Source: Desertivirga brevis
Lineage (GTDB): Bacteria > Bacteroidota > Bacteroidia > Sphingobacteriales > Sphingobacteriaceae
Assembly: GCF_017355835.1 (NCBI RefSeq)
Contig: NZ_JAFEWF010000001.1
Coordinates: 1,054,001 to 1,118,000, forward strand
Length of the DNA stretch: 64,000 nucleotides
Reading direction: 5' to 3'
Shown here: piece after piece, positions 25,640-33,594 of the stretch
Layout of the letters: each line of letters starts with the position of its first letter
How positions within the stretch are numbered: the stretch's first letter is position 1
The notes under the pieces: generated by a model
What the model saw: the letters and a program-made list of their open reading frames with translations, nothing else
Told to the model about the DNA's origin: nothing
Database searches by the model: none
Program-made: the position numbers and the translations under genes

Positions 25640-28417
25640 CTACTTCTCAGGTAACAAAATAAACTCTAAATAATTCCTCCCGCTCAAATAACGCTGAGCG
25701 CTAATTTTGAGGTCTTCACTTGTCATGCTGTCTACAATAGAGGTGTGGGAGAAAACCTCATCATAAGGCTTATTCTTTCGACATTGCGATTCGAGGTAGC
25801 TTACCCAAAACTGATTAGTTTTAAGCTTCAACTCCGTTTGCCGTCTGAATTCTGCCTGATATTTGTTAATGTTAAGGGCCCCCGGCCCAGCCATTGTTAA
25901 TTCCCGAACTACATCATTTGCCTCCGAAATCATTTTCCCAACATTCGCAGGTGCACAAGTAAAATCTATCGTAAAACGGCCTAACCCCTGAGATGTACTA
26001 GAACGAGTATTAACTGTATAGACACCCGCATCCTCTTCTCTTAGTTTTTCCATTAGTCTGATTTTTAATATGGATACTAAAGCATCAAGCTTTAACTCTT
26101 CGTATTCGGACTTCTCCAATTCACCTGAAAAAACAAGCTGTACACTAGCGCGTGAATCCTGTCCGCGCGCTATAGTTTTTTTGATAATACCTAAAGGTTG
26201 TTTATACCTACTCCTAGACTTTTCATCTTTATGAGTTGCAGGTAAAGAACCCAGATACTGCTCAATGAGGGGTTTCAATCTGTTTACAGAAAAGTCGCCG
26301 ACAAAAGTGAAAGTAAAAGCAGATGCATCAGAAAACCTTTCTTTAATAATTTTCTGTACTTTATCCAATTCTACTGTCGACAATTCCTGTTCTGTTAAAG
26401 ACCGAAATCGGTTACTGTAGTTAGTCATTACAGCGTTAACGGAATCACTAAATACCCGCGCAGGACTATTACCCCTCGTTCTGAGAAACTCGGAATACTT
26501 TTCTACCTGGGACTTGAAAATGAGCGAATCTTTTCTTGGATCTGTAAAATAAAGATGGATAAGCTGAAGTGCTGTTTCAATCCTGGCTTCGAGGCAACCA
26601 CCAGTAAAACCCTGTGTCTTTTCTCGAACGAAGGGCACTACATTTACGGGATTTTTTAATAGATAATTTCTTAAGTCTACGGCAGAGAAACTTCCCACAC
26701 CAGAGGCTAATAATATGGATTCTGCCAGGTAAGCAGAGGGATAATCAGAATCAGAATAAACAGAAGTACCTCCACTACTTACGCCCGAAAAAATGATGTC
26801 ATTTTTGAAATTGGTTGGCTTTAAAACAACTTTCAAACCATTCCCCAAAACGAGTTCTGTCACACCCGCCTCCTTAATCTCTTTTTCAGACACGATCTTT
26901 CCCTTTACAGGTTTCTTTGCAAGTAAATCTTTTTCTATCGTAACTCCCTCAGTGGGCTTCAATTCTTCAGCCTCCACCTCTTCCATCCATTTTTCTACGA
27001 CTTCGCGTGATGGGAGTACAACATGTTCTGGAGCGGTAAGGAAAATATCTCTGTTAAAATTGCTGACGTACTGATTGTAGAAATTATTTATATCCGATAG
27101 TTTTATATGGTTTAGATACCGGGCAATGTATCTCATTTCTTGTTCAATTCCTGGCGCAGCTCTCTGCTTAAGAAAATGTTGCGTATAGGCCTCGACGTAA
27201 TTTTGAGAAGATGTTTTGTCCCGCTCCCTTAACAAATATGCCCTGGATCCACGATACTTATTTTTTTGTAAGAGGAACTCCTCTTCTGTAAAACCAAACC
27301 TTTTAATCTTGACTATTTCCCGCCATCCTGATTTAAAGCCTTTCTCCAGCTGGCCTTCCTTGGGAGTAATAGCAAGATAAAAAGCATCGAGGTTAGCGGT
27401 AAGGAAATTTATACTTGAGCCAGCAGCTTTGAAACCAGGGTCTGCTTCGCGACTCAATAACCTGAATCTCTCAGACAACATTTGGTTAATAATATTCCTT
27501 GCCATAAGATTAATATAATCGGCCTCAGTCTCCTGGGGCATAACAAGATGTTTTATGTAGATCAAAGCAGTAGTAGCCGTATTCTCTTTATCATTTATAG
27601 CGAGGAAACTATTGGTGCCATTTAAAGAAATGGAAGATTTAATTCGCTCACGCTCCTTTTCAGGATTTTTAAGATCACGAAATAATTTCTTAATCTTAGC
27701 TTCCGCTTCTACGACGTCAATATCGCCAACAACGATCAATGCCTGGAGGTTAGGCCGGTACCAGTCAGCATAAAATCTCTTTAAAGCGCCAATGCTAAAG
27801 CTGCTTATTATGTCCTCTTTACCTATCGGACTTCTTTGTGGATATAGTGAGTTCCTAAAAAGTACTTTAGAATATTTTTCGCGATTTCTTTCTAGTGCAG
27901 TTTTACGCAACCTCAATTCTTCCAGTACAATTCCGCGCTCTTTTTCAATTTCCAGTGAATCCATCGTAGCTTCCTGAGCCCAGTCCCTGATTATTTGAAA
28001 AGCATTATCATATACTTCTTTATCATCGGTTGGAACCGGAAGCTTATATACAGTTTCGTCATAATTTGTAAAAGCGTTCAAGTCCGGCCCTAGCCTCACT
28101 CCCGACTTTTGCAAATAGTTTATAAGTTCATTTTTAGGGAAGTGGGCGGTGCCATTAAAACCCATATGCTCAATAAAATGAGCTAAACCTTGTTGATCAT
28201 CCTGCTCAAGGATAGAACCTGCCTTAGTAGCTAAATAAAAATAAGCACGTTTTTCGGGAGTCGAATTCTTTCTGATATAATAGGTAAAGCCATTTTTCAG
28301 TTTACCGAACCTGACCATAGGGTCTAAAGGAACAGGAAGGTTCTGTTGTGATTTTACAACTGTGGTAAGGAATAAAAAGGCAATCAGGACTAAAAACTGG
28401 CTTGGTTTGGGGCGCAT
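25640..28417 (-). CDS. M16 family metallopeptidase (pitrilysin-like)
   Basis: A 925-residue secreted zinc protease with two M16 halves. The N-terminal half has the inverted motif HxxEH (HFIEHMGF; H80, E83, H84 counted from the ATG at 28417) and a downstream conserved Glu in ERGIVLEELRLRK; the C-terminal half is inactive, as is usual. A signal peptide (about residues 1-23) points to the periplasm. M16 proteins of this size in Bacteroidota process peptides or envelope proteins. I use MRPKPSQF as start because the nine-residue upstream extension is charged. No operon partner; the small gene upstream has its own terminator. Confidence 0.92.
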   Translation of the reverse strand: MRPKPSQFLVLIAFLFLTTVVKSQQNLPVPLDPMVRFGKLKNGFTYYIRKNSTPEKRAYFYLATKAGSILEQDDQQGLAHFIEHMGFNGTAHFPKNELINYLQKSGVRLGPDLNAFTNYDETVYKLPVPTDDKEVYDNAFQIIRDWAQEATMDSLEIEKERGIVLEELRLRKTALERNREKYSKVLFRNSLYPQRSPIGKEDIISSFSIGALKRFYADWYRPNLQALIVVGDIDVVEAEAKIKKLFRDLKNPEKERERIKSSISLNGTNSFLAINDKENTATTALIYIKHLVMPQETEADYINLMARNIINQMLSERFRLLSREADPGFKAAGSSINFLTANLDAFYLAITPKEGQLEKGFKSGWREIVKIKRFGFTEEEFLLQKNKYRGSRAYLLRERDKTSSQNYVEAYTQHFLKQRAAPGIEQEMRYIARYLNHIKLSDINNFYNQYVSNFNRDIFLTAPEHVVLPSREVVEKWMEEVEAEELKPTEGVTIEKDLLAKKPVKGKIVSEKEIKEAGVTELVLGNGLKVVLKPTNFKNDIIFSGVSSGGTSVYSDSDYPSAYLAESILLASGVGSFSAVDLRNYLLKNPVNVVPFVREKTQGFTGGCLEARIETALQLIHLYFTDPRKDSLIFKSQVEKYSEFLRTRGNSPARVFSDSVNAVMTNYSNRFRSLTEQELSTVELDKVQKIIKERFSDASAFTFTFVGDFSVNRLKPLIEQYLGSLPATHKDEKSRSRYKQPLGIIKKTIARGQDSRASVQLVFSGELEKSEYEELKLDALVSILKIRLMEKLREEDAGVYTVNTRSSTSQGLGRFTIDFTCAPANVGKMISEANDVVRELTMAGPGALNINKYQAEFRRQTELKLKTNQFWVSYLESQCRKNKPYDEVFSHTSIVDSMTSEDLKISAQRYLSGRNYLEFILLPEK

Positions 28418-28471
28418 GATAAGGTGCAATTCTAAGTCCGGCAAATTAAAAAACTTTATAGAATATTTAAA

Positions 28472-28508
28472 AACAGCCAGTGTAAATATTCCAAATACAC
28501 TGCCTGTT
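28472..28508 (-). terminator. Hairpin after the gene at 28542
   Basis: A 13-bp nearly perfect stem (28472-28484 with 28496-28508, one mismatch) and U-rich tail on the minus strand. It separates the 85-aa gene from the M16 protease gene. Confidence 0.65.
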
Positions 28509-28541
28509 ACAATTAAAATAAGCTATTAAAGTTTTTAACCC

Positions 28542-28799
28542 CTACTCCTGAGGCCGCACATGGTATTCCCGCTCAAGAAAATTACCTAGCTCGTTCACAT
28601 CCTGAGGGCTCAAATTCCAATCATCTTGAGAAGTAACCTTCCAACCTCCCTCTGTATGTTCAATCAAAAGAGGATGGGGATCCATTAACTTCCTTTCCAG
28701 AGAATACATACGATGGTTCAAGTCCATAGGTTCTGCATAGAGTTCCTGGTCCTCGCCATTTACAGGGAAATTTATTTTAAAACGCTTTAGTGTAGACAT
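28542..28799 (-). CDS. Small hypothetical protein
   Basis: An 85-residue cytoplasmic protein with a beta-rich N-terminus (KRFKINFPVNGEDQELYAEP) and a Trp/Asp-rich C-terminal helix (GGWKVTSQDDWNLSPQDVNELGNFLE). The block GGWxVTsq..ls.qdv..lg resembles the C-terminal half of the 72-aa protein at 36952-37170 (GEWQFTTGSYSEEDAKLIGRKI), so both may belong to one small family. No named domain. Standing alone between terminators, on the strand opposite to the repeat region. Function unknown. Confidence 0.5.
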   Translation of the reverse strand: MSTLKRFKINFPVNGEDQELYAEPMDLNHRMYSLERKLMDPHPLLIEHTEGGWKVTSQDDWNLSPQDVNELGNFLEREYHVRPQE

Positions 28800-29237
28800 A
28801 GAAAAGTTTTTTTTAATAACACATCGGATAGAGGCAATGTTTAGTACCTGTCAAAAAAGTTGCTAACTAATTCATCAAGGTGTCTACATCTTTTAACCTG
28901 ATGTTATGGATCAAAACAAGTTAAAGCTTTAATAAACCGGTACAAGCTTCAGGTCATGTTCGGTACTTGTTCGGTTCCCGGGCCCTTCCCGCAAATTAGT
29001 TTCCAAATCAACCTGACATAATCCAAGCCATATGCCCGAATCAGGTGAGAAGGATGTACGAACCATTTACGGACAAATATCGCTATAAGGTCGCTATATG
29101 GTCGCTGTAAGGTCGCTATAACCTCGGTATAAGTAAGGGAAATATTAAGGAAAGGGACTAATAGATAAAAGAGCATGAGGTGCTCAGGTAAAGATACTTA
29201 TTTTGAAAAAGATTGCAGCACTTGTTGTGTTTTATAT
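28800..29237. other. Long non-coding spacer with an 11-bp tandem repeat
   Basis: About 440 bp with no convincing gene. A G+C-richer block (28965-29060) and the 11-bp repeats at 29080-29134 look different from the A+T-rich surroundings. A minus-strand frame at 28949-29176 is open but is a by-product of the repeat and I do not call it. This is a candidate interspersed element or regulatory repeat. Confidence 0.5.
29080..29134. repeat. 11-bp tandem repeat, five copies
   Basis: Five adjacent 11-bp units of the form TCGCTATAAGG with small changes (TCGCTATATGG, TCGCTGTAAGG, TCGCTATAACC, TCGGTATAAGT). The period is close to one helical turn, so copies face the same side of the helix. Six neighbouring bases before the block (ACAAAT) are unrelated. 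Confidence 0.85.
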
Positions 29238-29240
29238 AAA

Positions 29241-29273
29241 AAAACAGGCCGCCTACTCTAGGCAGCCTGTTTT
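29241..29273. terminator. Bidirectional terminator
   Basis: A long interrupted stem (AACAGGC, GCCTA and their complements, 29243-29272) with a CTC loop, A-run on the left and T-run on the right. It follows the 93-aa gene on the minus strand. Confidence 0.75.
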
Positions 29274-29307
29274 CTTTAAATCATAAGAGGTGTTTATTTT
29301 TTGATAA

Positions 29308-29589
29308 CTACGCAGCTGTACTAACACCCTGTTGCTCTACAGAGTCTAATTCAAATACTGCCAGTTGATTAAGAAAGTTACAATGAAGGGTGCCAAAAAA
29401 GTTAATGATACCACTATTTGTTTTGCCCTGAATTAATACCCTCTCTTTTAAAATCTCTTTGTTCGCCAGATCTTTTCTCGACAATATCAAGTCCTCATCC
29501 TGAATAGTAAAATCGGATTTTTCGATTGAGAACTGCCTTAGAATTTCGTTAAAGCTGAAACCATTTAATAATAATTCCTTTAATTTCAT
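29308..29589 (-). CDS. Hypothetical protein
   Basis: A 93-residue protein without a signal peptide, membrane helix or recognised motif. The N-terminal half resembles a helical DNA-binding or toxin-antitoxin-like start (LKELLLNGFSFNEILRQFSIE) and the C-terminal part is beta-rich (FFGTLHCNFLNQLAVFELD). A 372-bp spacer upstream and a terminator downstream make it a single-gene transcript. No toxin partner gene is adjacent, so I see no basis for calling it an antitoxin. Function unknown. Confidence 0.5.
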   Translation of the reverse strand: MKLKELLLNGFSFNEILRQFSIEKSDFTIQDEDLILSRKDLANKEILKERVLIQGKTNSGIINFFGTLHCNFLNQLAVFELDSVEQQGVSTAA

Positions 29590-29961
29590 ATAACCTCCTT
29601 AAAATTTTGAGAAATAAGACCTGTAAACTCTTTTAGGTAGTGCGCCATTTCGGCCCCGTAAAGTCAAAGAATAATTAACAAATACTAAGCCATATCCGCT
29701 ACTTCCTAAAAATGTTCTATAAAATTATTGAATCTGATAAAATTATTCAAAAAATAATTACTCTTCGTTATCAAAGTTACAATTAAGTTACAAAGGCGGT
29801 CGAATAGTGTAGTAAAATGTAGACCTAAAACAGATACAGATGTTGTTTTTTGTAGACGTTTTATCTATTTTACAGAATTAAATTTCACCGGTGATCAAAG
29901 AACTAATCAATACGCTGGTCGTTAAAAGAATATTCAAAATATTTAACAAGACACATAGTGT
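29590..29961. other. 372-bp divergent spacer
   Basis: Separates the leftward 93-aa gene and the rightward Nudix gene. A+T-rich, with runs such as TTGTTTTTTGTAG and no recognisable terminator, repeat or hairpin. Promoters for both genes must be here, but no box with proper spacing was clear. Confidence 0.4.
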
Positions 29962-30429
29962 ATGAAATACACAGCAGGAATATTGGTTTACAGAATAACT
30001 GAAGGGAGTGCACAGGTGCTGCTTGTTCACCCCGGAGGGCCTTATTATGCAAAAAAAGACGATGGGGTATGGTCTATACCAAAAGGGGAATTTGACCCAC
30101 TCACAGAAACAGATTTAGAGGTGGCTAAAAGAGAATTTAATGAAGAAACAGGAAATTCCATTTTATCTGAAAATTTCATAGCTATGACTCCTGTAAAAAC
30201 TAAAGGCGGCAAGAACCTACAAATATGGGCTACAGAAGCAGATTTCGAAACACCTTTTATCTCCTCTAACTTATTTGAAATGGAGTGGCCACCAAAATCA
30301 GGAATTAAGAAAGAATTTCCTGAAACAGATAAGGCAGAATGGTATAGTTTTGAAGAAGCGAGAAAAAAATTAAATTCATCTCAGATTCCTGTTCTGGATG
30401 AGCTTGAACAAATGCTAAAAAGTCTTTAA
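29962..30429 (+). CDS. Nudix hydrolase
   Basis: A 155-residue Nudix protein: strand YTAGILVYRI, then PKGEFDPLTETDLEVAKREFNEETG, the Nudix box with one extra residue between its first Gly and the first Glu, providing the metal-binding RExxEE (REFNEE). The following ATPVKTKGGKNLQIW and WPPKSGIKKEFPETDKAEW segments fit the COG4119-like subset annotated as NTP pyrophosphohydrolases. It hydrolyses a nucleoside diphosphate linked to X; the precise substrate is not readable. Monocistronic in its own right. Confidence 0.92.
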   Translation: MKYTAGILVYRITEGSAQVLLVHPGGPYYAKKDDGVWSIPKGEFDPLTETDLEVAKREFNEETGNSILSENFIAMTPVKTKGGKNLQIWATEADFETPFISSNLFEMEWPPKSGIKKEFPETDKAEWYSFEEARKKLNSSQIPVLDELEQMLKSL

Positions 30430-30519
30430 GTTGTTACCTTGCTTTTGACTGTATACCTGCCTTCGCGCCCTTTCATTTCTTTACCTTTACTTCGTTTTAC
30501 TAAAAATTAGAAAAGTCTA

Positions 30520-30527
30520 TATTTTTG
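30520..30527 (+). promoter_or_regulatory. Candidate -7 box for the 30592-31943 pair
   Basis: TATTTTTG, a perfect match to TAnnTTTG, 64 nt before the start codon of the propeller protein. No TTG at the usual 19-21 nt spacing. Confidence 0.4.
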
Positions 30528-30591
30528 GCAGGAAACATTGAACTTTTACTTTATTTGGTAGTCGAACTTAAGTTGAATAAGAATAACATTT

Positions 30592-31422
30592 ATGAAAAAA
30601 CTTTTTCCACTTCTAATACTTGCTGTTGTTAGCAGTGCCCAGGCTCAACATCAATTGGTTAAGTTATGGGAAACAGATTCACTGGCAATTCCAGAATCAG
30701 TTTTACCAAACTTCAACGAAAAGATGTTATACGTTTCCCTTATCGACGGCGTTCCAAATGCGGCGGATGGTAAAGGAGGAATTGCTAAAGTTGGCATGGA
30801 TGGCAAGATCACTAACGCGAGTTGGGTTACCGGCTTAAATGCACCGAAAGGTATGGGAAAACATGGGAACAAACTATATGTAGCTGATCTGACAGAAGTT
30901 GTTGTTGTTAACGCGAGCTCAGGAAAAGTTGAAACAAGAATTCCGGCCGAGGGTTCTGTTTTCCTTAATGACGTTGCAATAGATAATAAAGGCGTAGTGT
31001 ACGTTTCCGATACACGCACAGGGAAAATTTACCGTATAAAAAACGATAAGGCGGAAATTTGGATGGAAAACATTAGTGATGCTAACGGGCTAAAAATGAT
31101 CGGCAATGATCTTTATATTCTTTCAGGAACAAAGATGATAAGGGTTAACCAAGAAAAAGTTATTACAACTATAGCCCAGGGCTTCGCTAAAAATGGGGAT
31201 GGACTAGAGCCATTAAAAAATGGGGATTTCATTGTAAGTTGCTGGAGTGGATTGGTTTACTACGTTTCAAGTAACGGGCAAATCGAACTTCTCCTGGATA
31301 CTCAGGAGTCAAAAATAAATACAGCGGATATAGGCCTGGATAGAGATAAGAACATTGTTTATATTCCTACATTTAACAATAAAACTGTAATTGCTTACCA
31401 ACTGAAGAATAATAATAAATAA
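30592..31422 (+). CDS. Secreted SMP-30/gluconolactonase-like beta-propeller
   Basis: A signal peptide (residues 1-18, SSAQAQ) then repeated blades typical of SMP-30/gluconolaconase/LRE-like proteins: MLYVSLIDGVPN, LYVADLTEVVVVN, VFLNDVAIDNKGVVYVSDTRTGKIYRI, ANGLKMIGNDLYIL, IVYIPTFNN. The conserved N/D ligands of the calcium site are visible in FLNDVAIDN and SDTRTG. The enzyme class hydrolyses lactones, but many secreted members are uncharacterised. It is followed after 5 bp by a DUF2911 protein gene, also exported, so the two form an operon. Periplasm or outer surface. Confidence 0.85.
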   Translation: MKKLFPLLILAVVSSAQAQHQLVKLWETDSLAIPESVLPNFNEKMLYVSLIDGVPNAADGKGGIAKVGMDGKITNASWVTGLNAPKGMGKHGNKLYVADLTEVVVVNASSGKVETRIPAEGSVFLNDVAIDNKGVVYVSDTRTGKIYRIKNDKAEIWMENISDANGLKMIGNDLYILSGTKMIRVNQEKVITTIAQGFAKNGDGLEPLKNGDFIVSCWSGLVYYVSSNGQIELLLDTQESKINTADIGLDRDKNIVYIPTFNNKTVIAYQLKNNNK

Positions 31423-31427
31423 TCCAC

Positions 31428-31943
31428 ATGAAAAAAACACTATTTGCAGCAATTGTATTCACAATGGTGACAGCATTTTCTGCTTCTGCTCAGCAAGACA
31501 AATCAAAACGTGTTAGTCCTCCCATTACGGTAACAGAAACTACAAAAAAGGGCGCAACAATTACCATCACTTATGGCCAGCCTGCATTAAAAGGCCGTAA
31601 GATAGGTACAGACTTCGTACCTTATGGTAAGGTATGGAGAACAGGAGCAAACGAGGCCACAGTTTTCGAAACTGATAAGGATGTAAAGATCAAAGGACAA
31701 ACTCTACCTGCAGGAAAATATGGCCTGTATACAATTCCCGGAGAAAACGAATGGGTGGTAATATTTAATAAAACCTGGAATCAATGGGGTACTAAATATT
31801 CAGAGGCTGAAGATCAATTGAGAGTTAGTGTAAAACCTGAGAAATCAGAGAAATTTCAAGAAAAATTGATTTTCGAGATCTCCAAATCAGGTGAAGTATC
31901 TATCGAATGGGGAGACACCGAGGTTGAATTCGAAATAAAATAA
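31428..31943 (+). CDS. DUF2911 secreted protein
   Basis: A signal peptide (residues 1-21, ending ASAQ) and one DUF2911 domain, a beta-sandwich of unknown function in Bacteroidota (ITITYGQPALKGRKI, VWRTGANEATVFET, LPAGKYGLYTIPGENEWVVIFN). It starts 5 bp after the propeller protein, so it is co-transcribed and co-exported. Nothing else about its role is readable. Confidence 0.88.
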   Translation: MKKTLFAAIVFTMVTAFSASAQQDKSKRVSPPITVTETTKKGATITITYGQPALKGRKIGTDFVPYGKVWRTGANEATVFETDKDVKIKGQTLPAGKYGLYTIPGENEWVVIFNKTWNQWGTKYSEAEDQLRVSVKPEKSEKFQEKLIFEISKSGEVSIEWGDTEVEFEIK

Positions 31944-31970
31944 CATTAAGCCTGATTAAATCCGGATAAA

Positions 31971-32005
31971 ACAACGGCCGTCAAACGAAAATTGATGGCC
32001 GTTGT
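31971..32005. terminator. Bidirectional terminator
   Basis: A 14-bp stem with one mismatch (ACAACGGCC... at 31971-31984 with ...GGCCGTTGT at 31992-32005), closed by a 7-nt loop, between convergent genes. Confidence 0.8.
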
Positions 32006-32009
32006 CTTT

Positions 32010-32456
32010 TTACATTGATGCTTGCTGATTCTGATTAAAGCTAACCATCCAGTTTACGCCGAATCTATCTGTTAGCATTCCGAAATAATCTCCCCAAAAC
32101 GTGTCTCCCAATGGCATTGTAATTTGGCCTCCTTCTGAAAGTTTAGCAAAAAGCTGATCTGCATTCTCCTTATCATCTGCATTGATAGATATCGAAAAGT
32201 TGTTTCCCTGCTTGAATGAAGTGGCCCATTCTCCACCTGTGTCACTGCCCATTATCATTGTTTCATTGCTTATAGGAAGTGAAACATGCATGATCAGTTC
32301 CCCCTGTTCCGCAGACAAGGGAGGCATTCCATCTTGAGCAGGCATATCTTTAAAGCGACCGAGATAGTTAAATTCTCCGCCAAATGCGCCTTTGTAGAAA
32401 TTGAAGGCTTCTTCGCAATTTCCATTAAAATTCAAATAAACGTTTACTGTTGGCAT
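32010..32456 (-). CDS. VOC-fold protein (PhnB/glyoxalase-like)
   Basis: A 148-residue glyoxalase/vicinal-oxygen-chelate superfamily protein of the PhnB (DUF1428-like) type: VNVYLNFNGNCEEAFNFYKGAFGGEF, LIMHVSLPI, then GQITMPLGDTFWGDYFGMLTDRFGVNWMVSF. In this group the metal site is often degenerate. Cytoplasmic. Substrate unknown. No operon partner; it is separated by 135 bp from the operon on its right. Confidence 0.9.
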   Translation of the reverse strand: MPTVNVYLNFNGNCEEAFNFYKGAFGGEFNYLGRFKDMPAQDGMPPLSAEQGELIMHVSLPISNETMIMGSDTGGEWATSFKQGNNFSISINADDKENADQLFAKLSEGGQITMPLGDTFWGDYFGMLTDRFGVNWMVSFNQNQQASM

Positions 32457-32590
32457 TTCTGTTTGTTGATTAGAGTTAATTAGAGTGCTGTTCCTATCGA
32501 AACTAAGAATATTATGTTAATTCTTATTTAAGTTTTTAAGAAACTGTTCGTCATTACACAACAGCTCATCACAAAGCCCTAAATAACCTT

Positions 32591-33592
32591 CTACGAAGCG
32601 AAGTAGGGATTCCAGGTGGAAAAAGTTGAGAAAATCTTCAGGAGGTATTTTGTATGGAAGGCTGGCTTTTCGGAAAGACCCAGCAATTTCGAGATCTCAG
32701 GACCAAGTAAATAACTAATGAGCTGTTCCACATCCTTCCTTGTAAGTTTTGACTCTGTATCCAAGTCAGCGAAGGTTTTAACTAAGGACTGTGTCAGCTC
32801 TTTCCCCTGTTCCGATTCACTAAATTGTCGGTTGCGAATTGCCTTTTCCAATAGGTTAGCTGCTTTTCCATTAAGGGCAATTAATCTTTCGTCAACGCCT
32901 AGCAGATAGGATATTACTGCCCACAGGTGCAAGAAAGCTTGCTGATCTTTGTCAGCGATCGTTACCCCGGTTTTCCGAAGGCCTCTTATCACAATTAGTG
33001 AAAAGGCCAGGCTTGTTCCTGCCATATCTTCCTGGTTGATGGGAAATCCCCAGCTATTTTGCCACTGACCCGATCGCAAGGTATAGAAACGTGCTATAGC
33101 ATGAGTAAGGCGCGTTTTCAAAATTCCGGCGAAGCCTCTGCCGTGTTCTGCAAAAGCACCCGGTGTTTGAACGTCAGTTACAAATTCTCCGGTATCGGTT
33201 AATCGCTTCGAGGTATCATTCCTCAACCGCTCTGAAAGGTAAAGCACCATTGCTCCGTTAGCAGCAGCATAGCAATAAGGCAAGGATAATAGACCAAGAA
33301 GTTGCATGATGGAATTCTGATACCGACCAAAGAACTGGCAACCCCGCTGCATTAACTTCTCGTTTGCCCAAACAGGAAGATCCTGGGCCCTGGTAAAAAT
33401 ATCCTCCGATACAAAAGGTAAGGGTACACGGGTCAAATCAGAGTTTTGATCTGCACTTTTCATCCAATTGTACAGCTCCTGCTTAAGCACGCTATCACTA
33501 AAGCAATTGGAAATAAAGGTATCAGCCCGGGGATCTCCTGCCTGGCGCATAGCCGATAAGAAGCCATCGTTGTAAGGAAATCCCAGGGACAT
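32591..33592 (-). CDS. MpaB-family oxygenase-like protein
   Basis: A 333-residue protein of the MpaB/latex-clearing oxygenase catalytic-domain family (DUF2236): a helical fold with the histidine-containing segments AGILKTRLTHAIARFYTL and EDMAGTSLAFSLIV, HLWAVISYLLGVDE. These enzymes are heme proteins that cleave isoprenoid chains or rubber. Its start codon is 2 nt after the stop of the ABC1 kinase-like gene, so it is the last gene of a TetR-like/ABC1/oxygenase operon. Substrate unknown; an isoprenoid or quinone side chain would match the ABC1 partner, as speculation. Confidence 0.8.
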   Translation of the reverse strand: MSLGFPYNDGFLSAMRQAGDPRADTFISNCFSDSVLKQELYNWMKSADQNSDLTRVPLPFVSEDIFTRAQDLPVWANEKLMQRGCQFFGRYQNSIMQLLGLLSLPYCYAAANGAMVLYLSERLRNDTSKRLTDTGEFVTDVQTPGAFAEHGRGFAGILKTRLTHAIARFYTLRSGQWQNSWGFPINQEDMAGTSLAFSLIVIRGLRKTGVTIADKDQQAFLHLWAVISYLLGVDERLIALNGKAANLLEKAIRNRQFSESEQGKELTQSLVKTFADLDTESKLTRKDVEQLISYLLGPEISKLLGLSEKPAFHTKYLLKIFSTFSTWNPYFAS

Positions 33593-33594
33593 AG

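Noticed and set aside
28949..29176. A 75-codon minus-strand open frame in the repeat region
   Set aside because: It follows the 11-bp repeat (not a multiple of 3, so copies are read in different frames), has no recognisable domain and no promoter; more likely non-coding.
29308..29589. Antitoxin of a toxin-antitoxin pair
   Set aside because: No toxin-like neighbour; the helical start alone is not enough.
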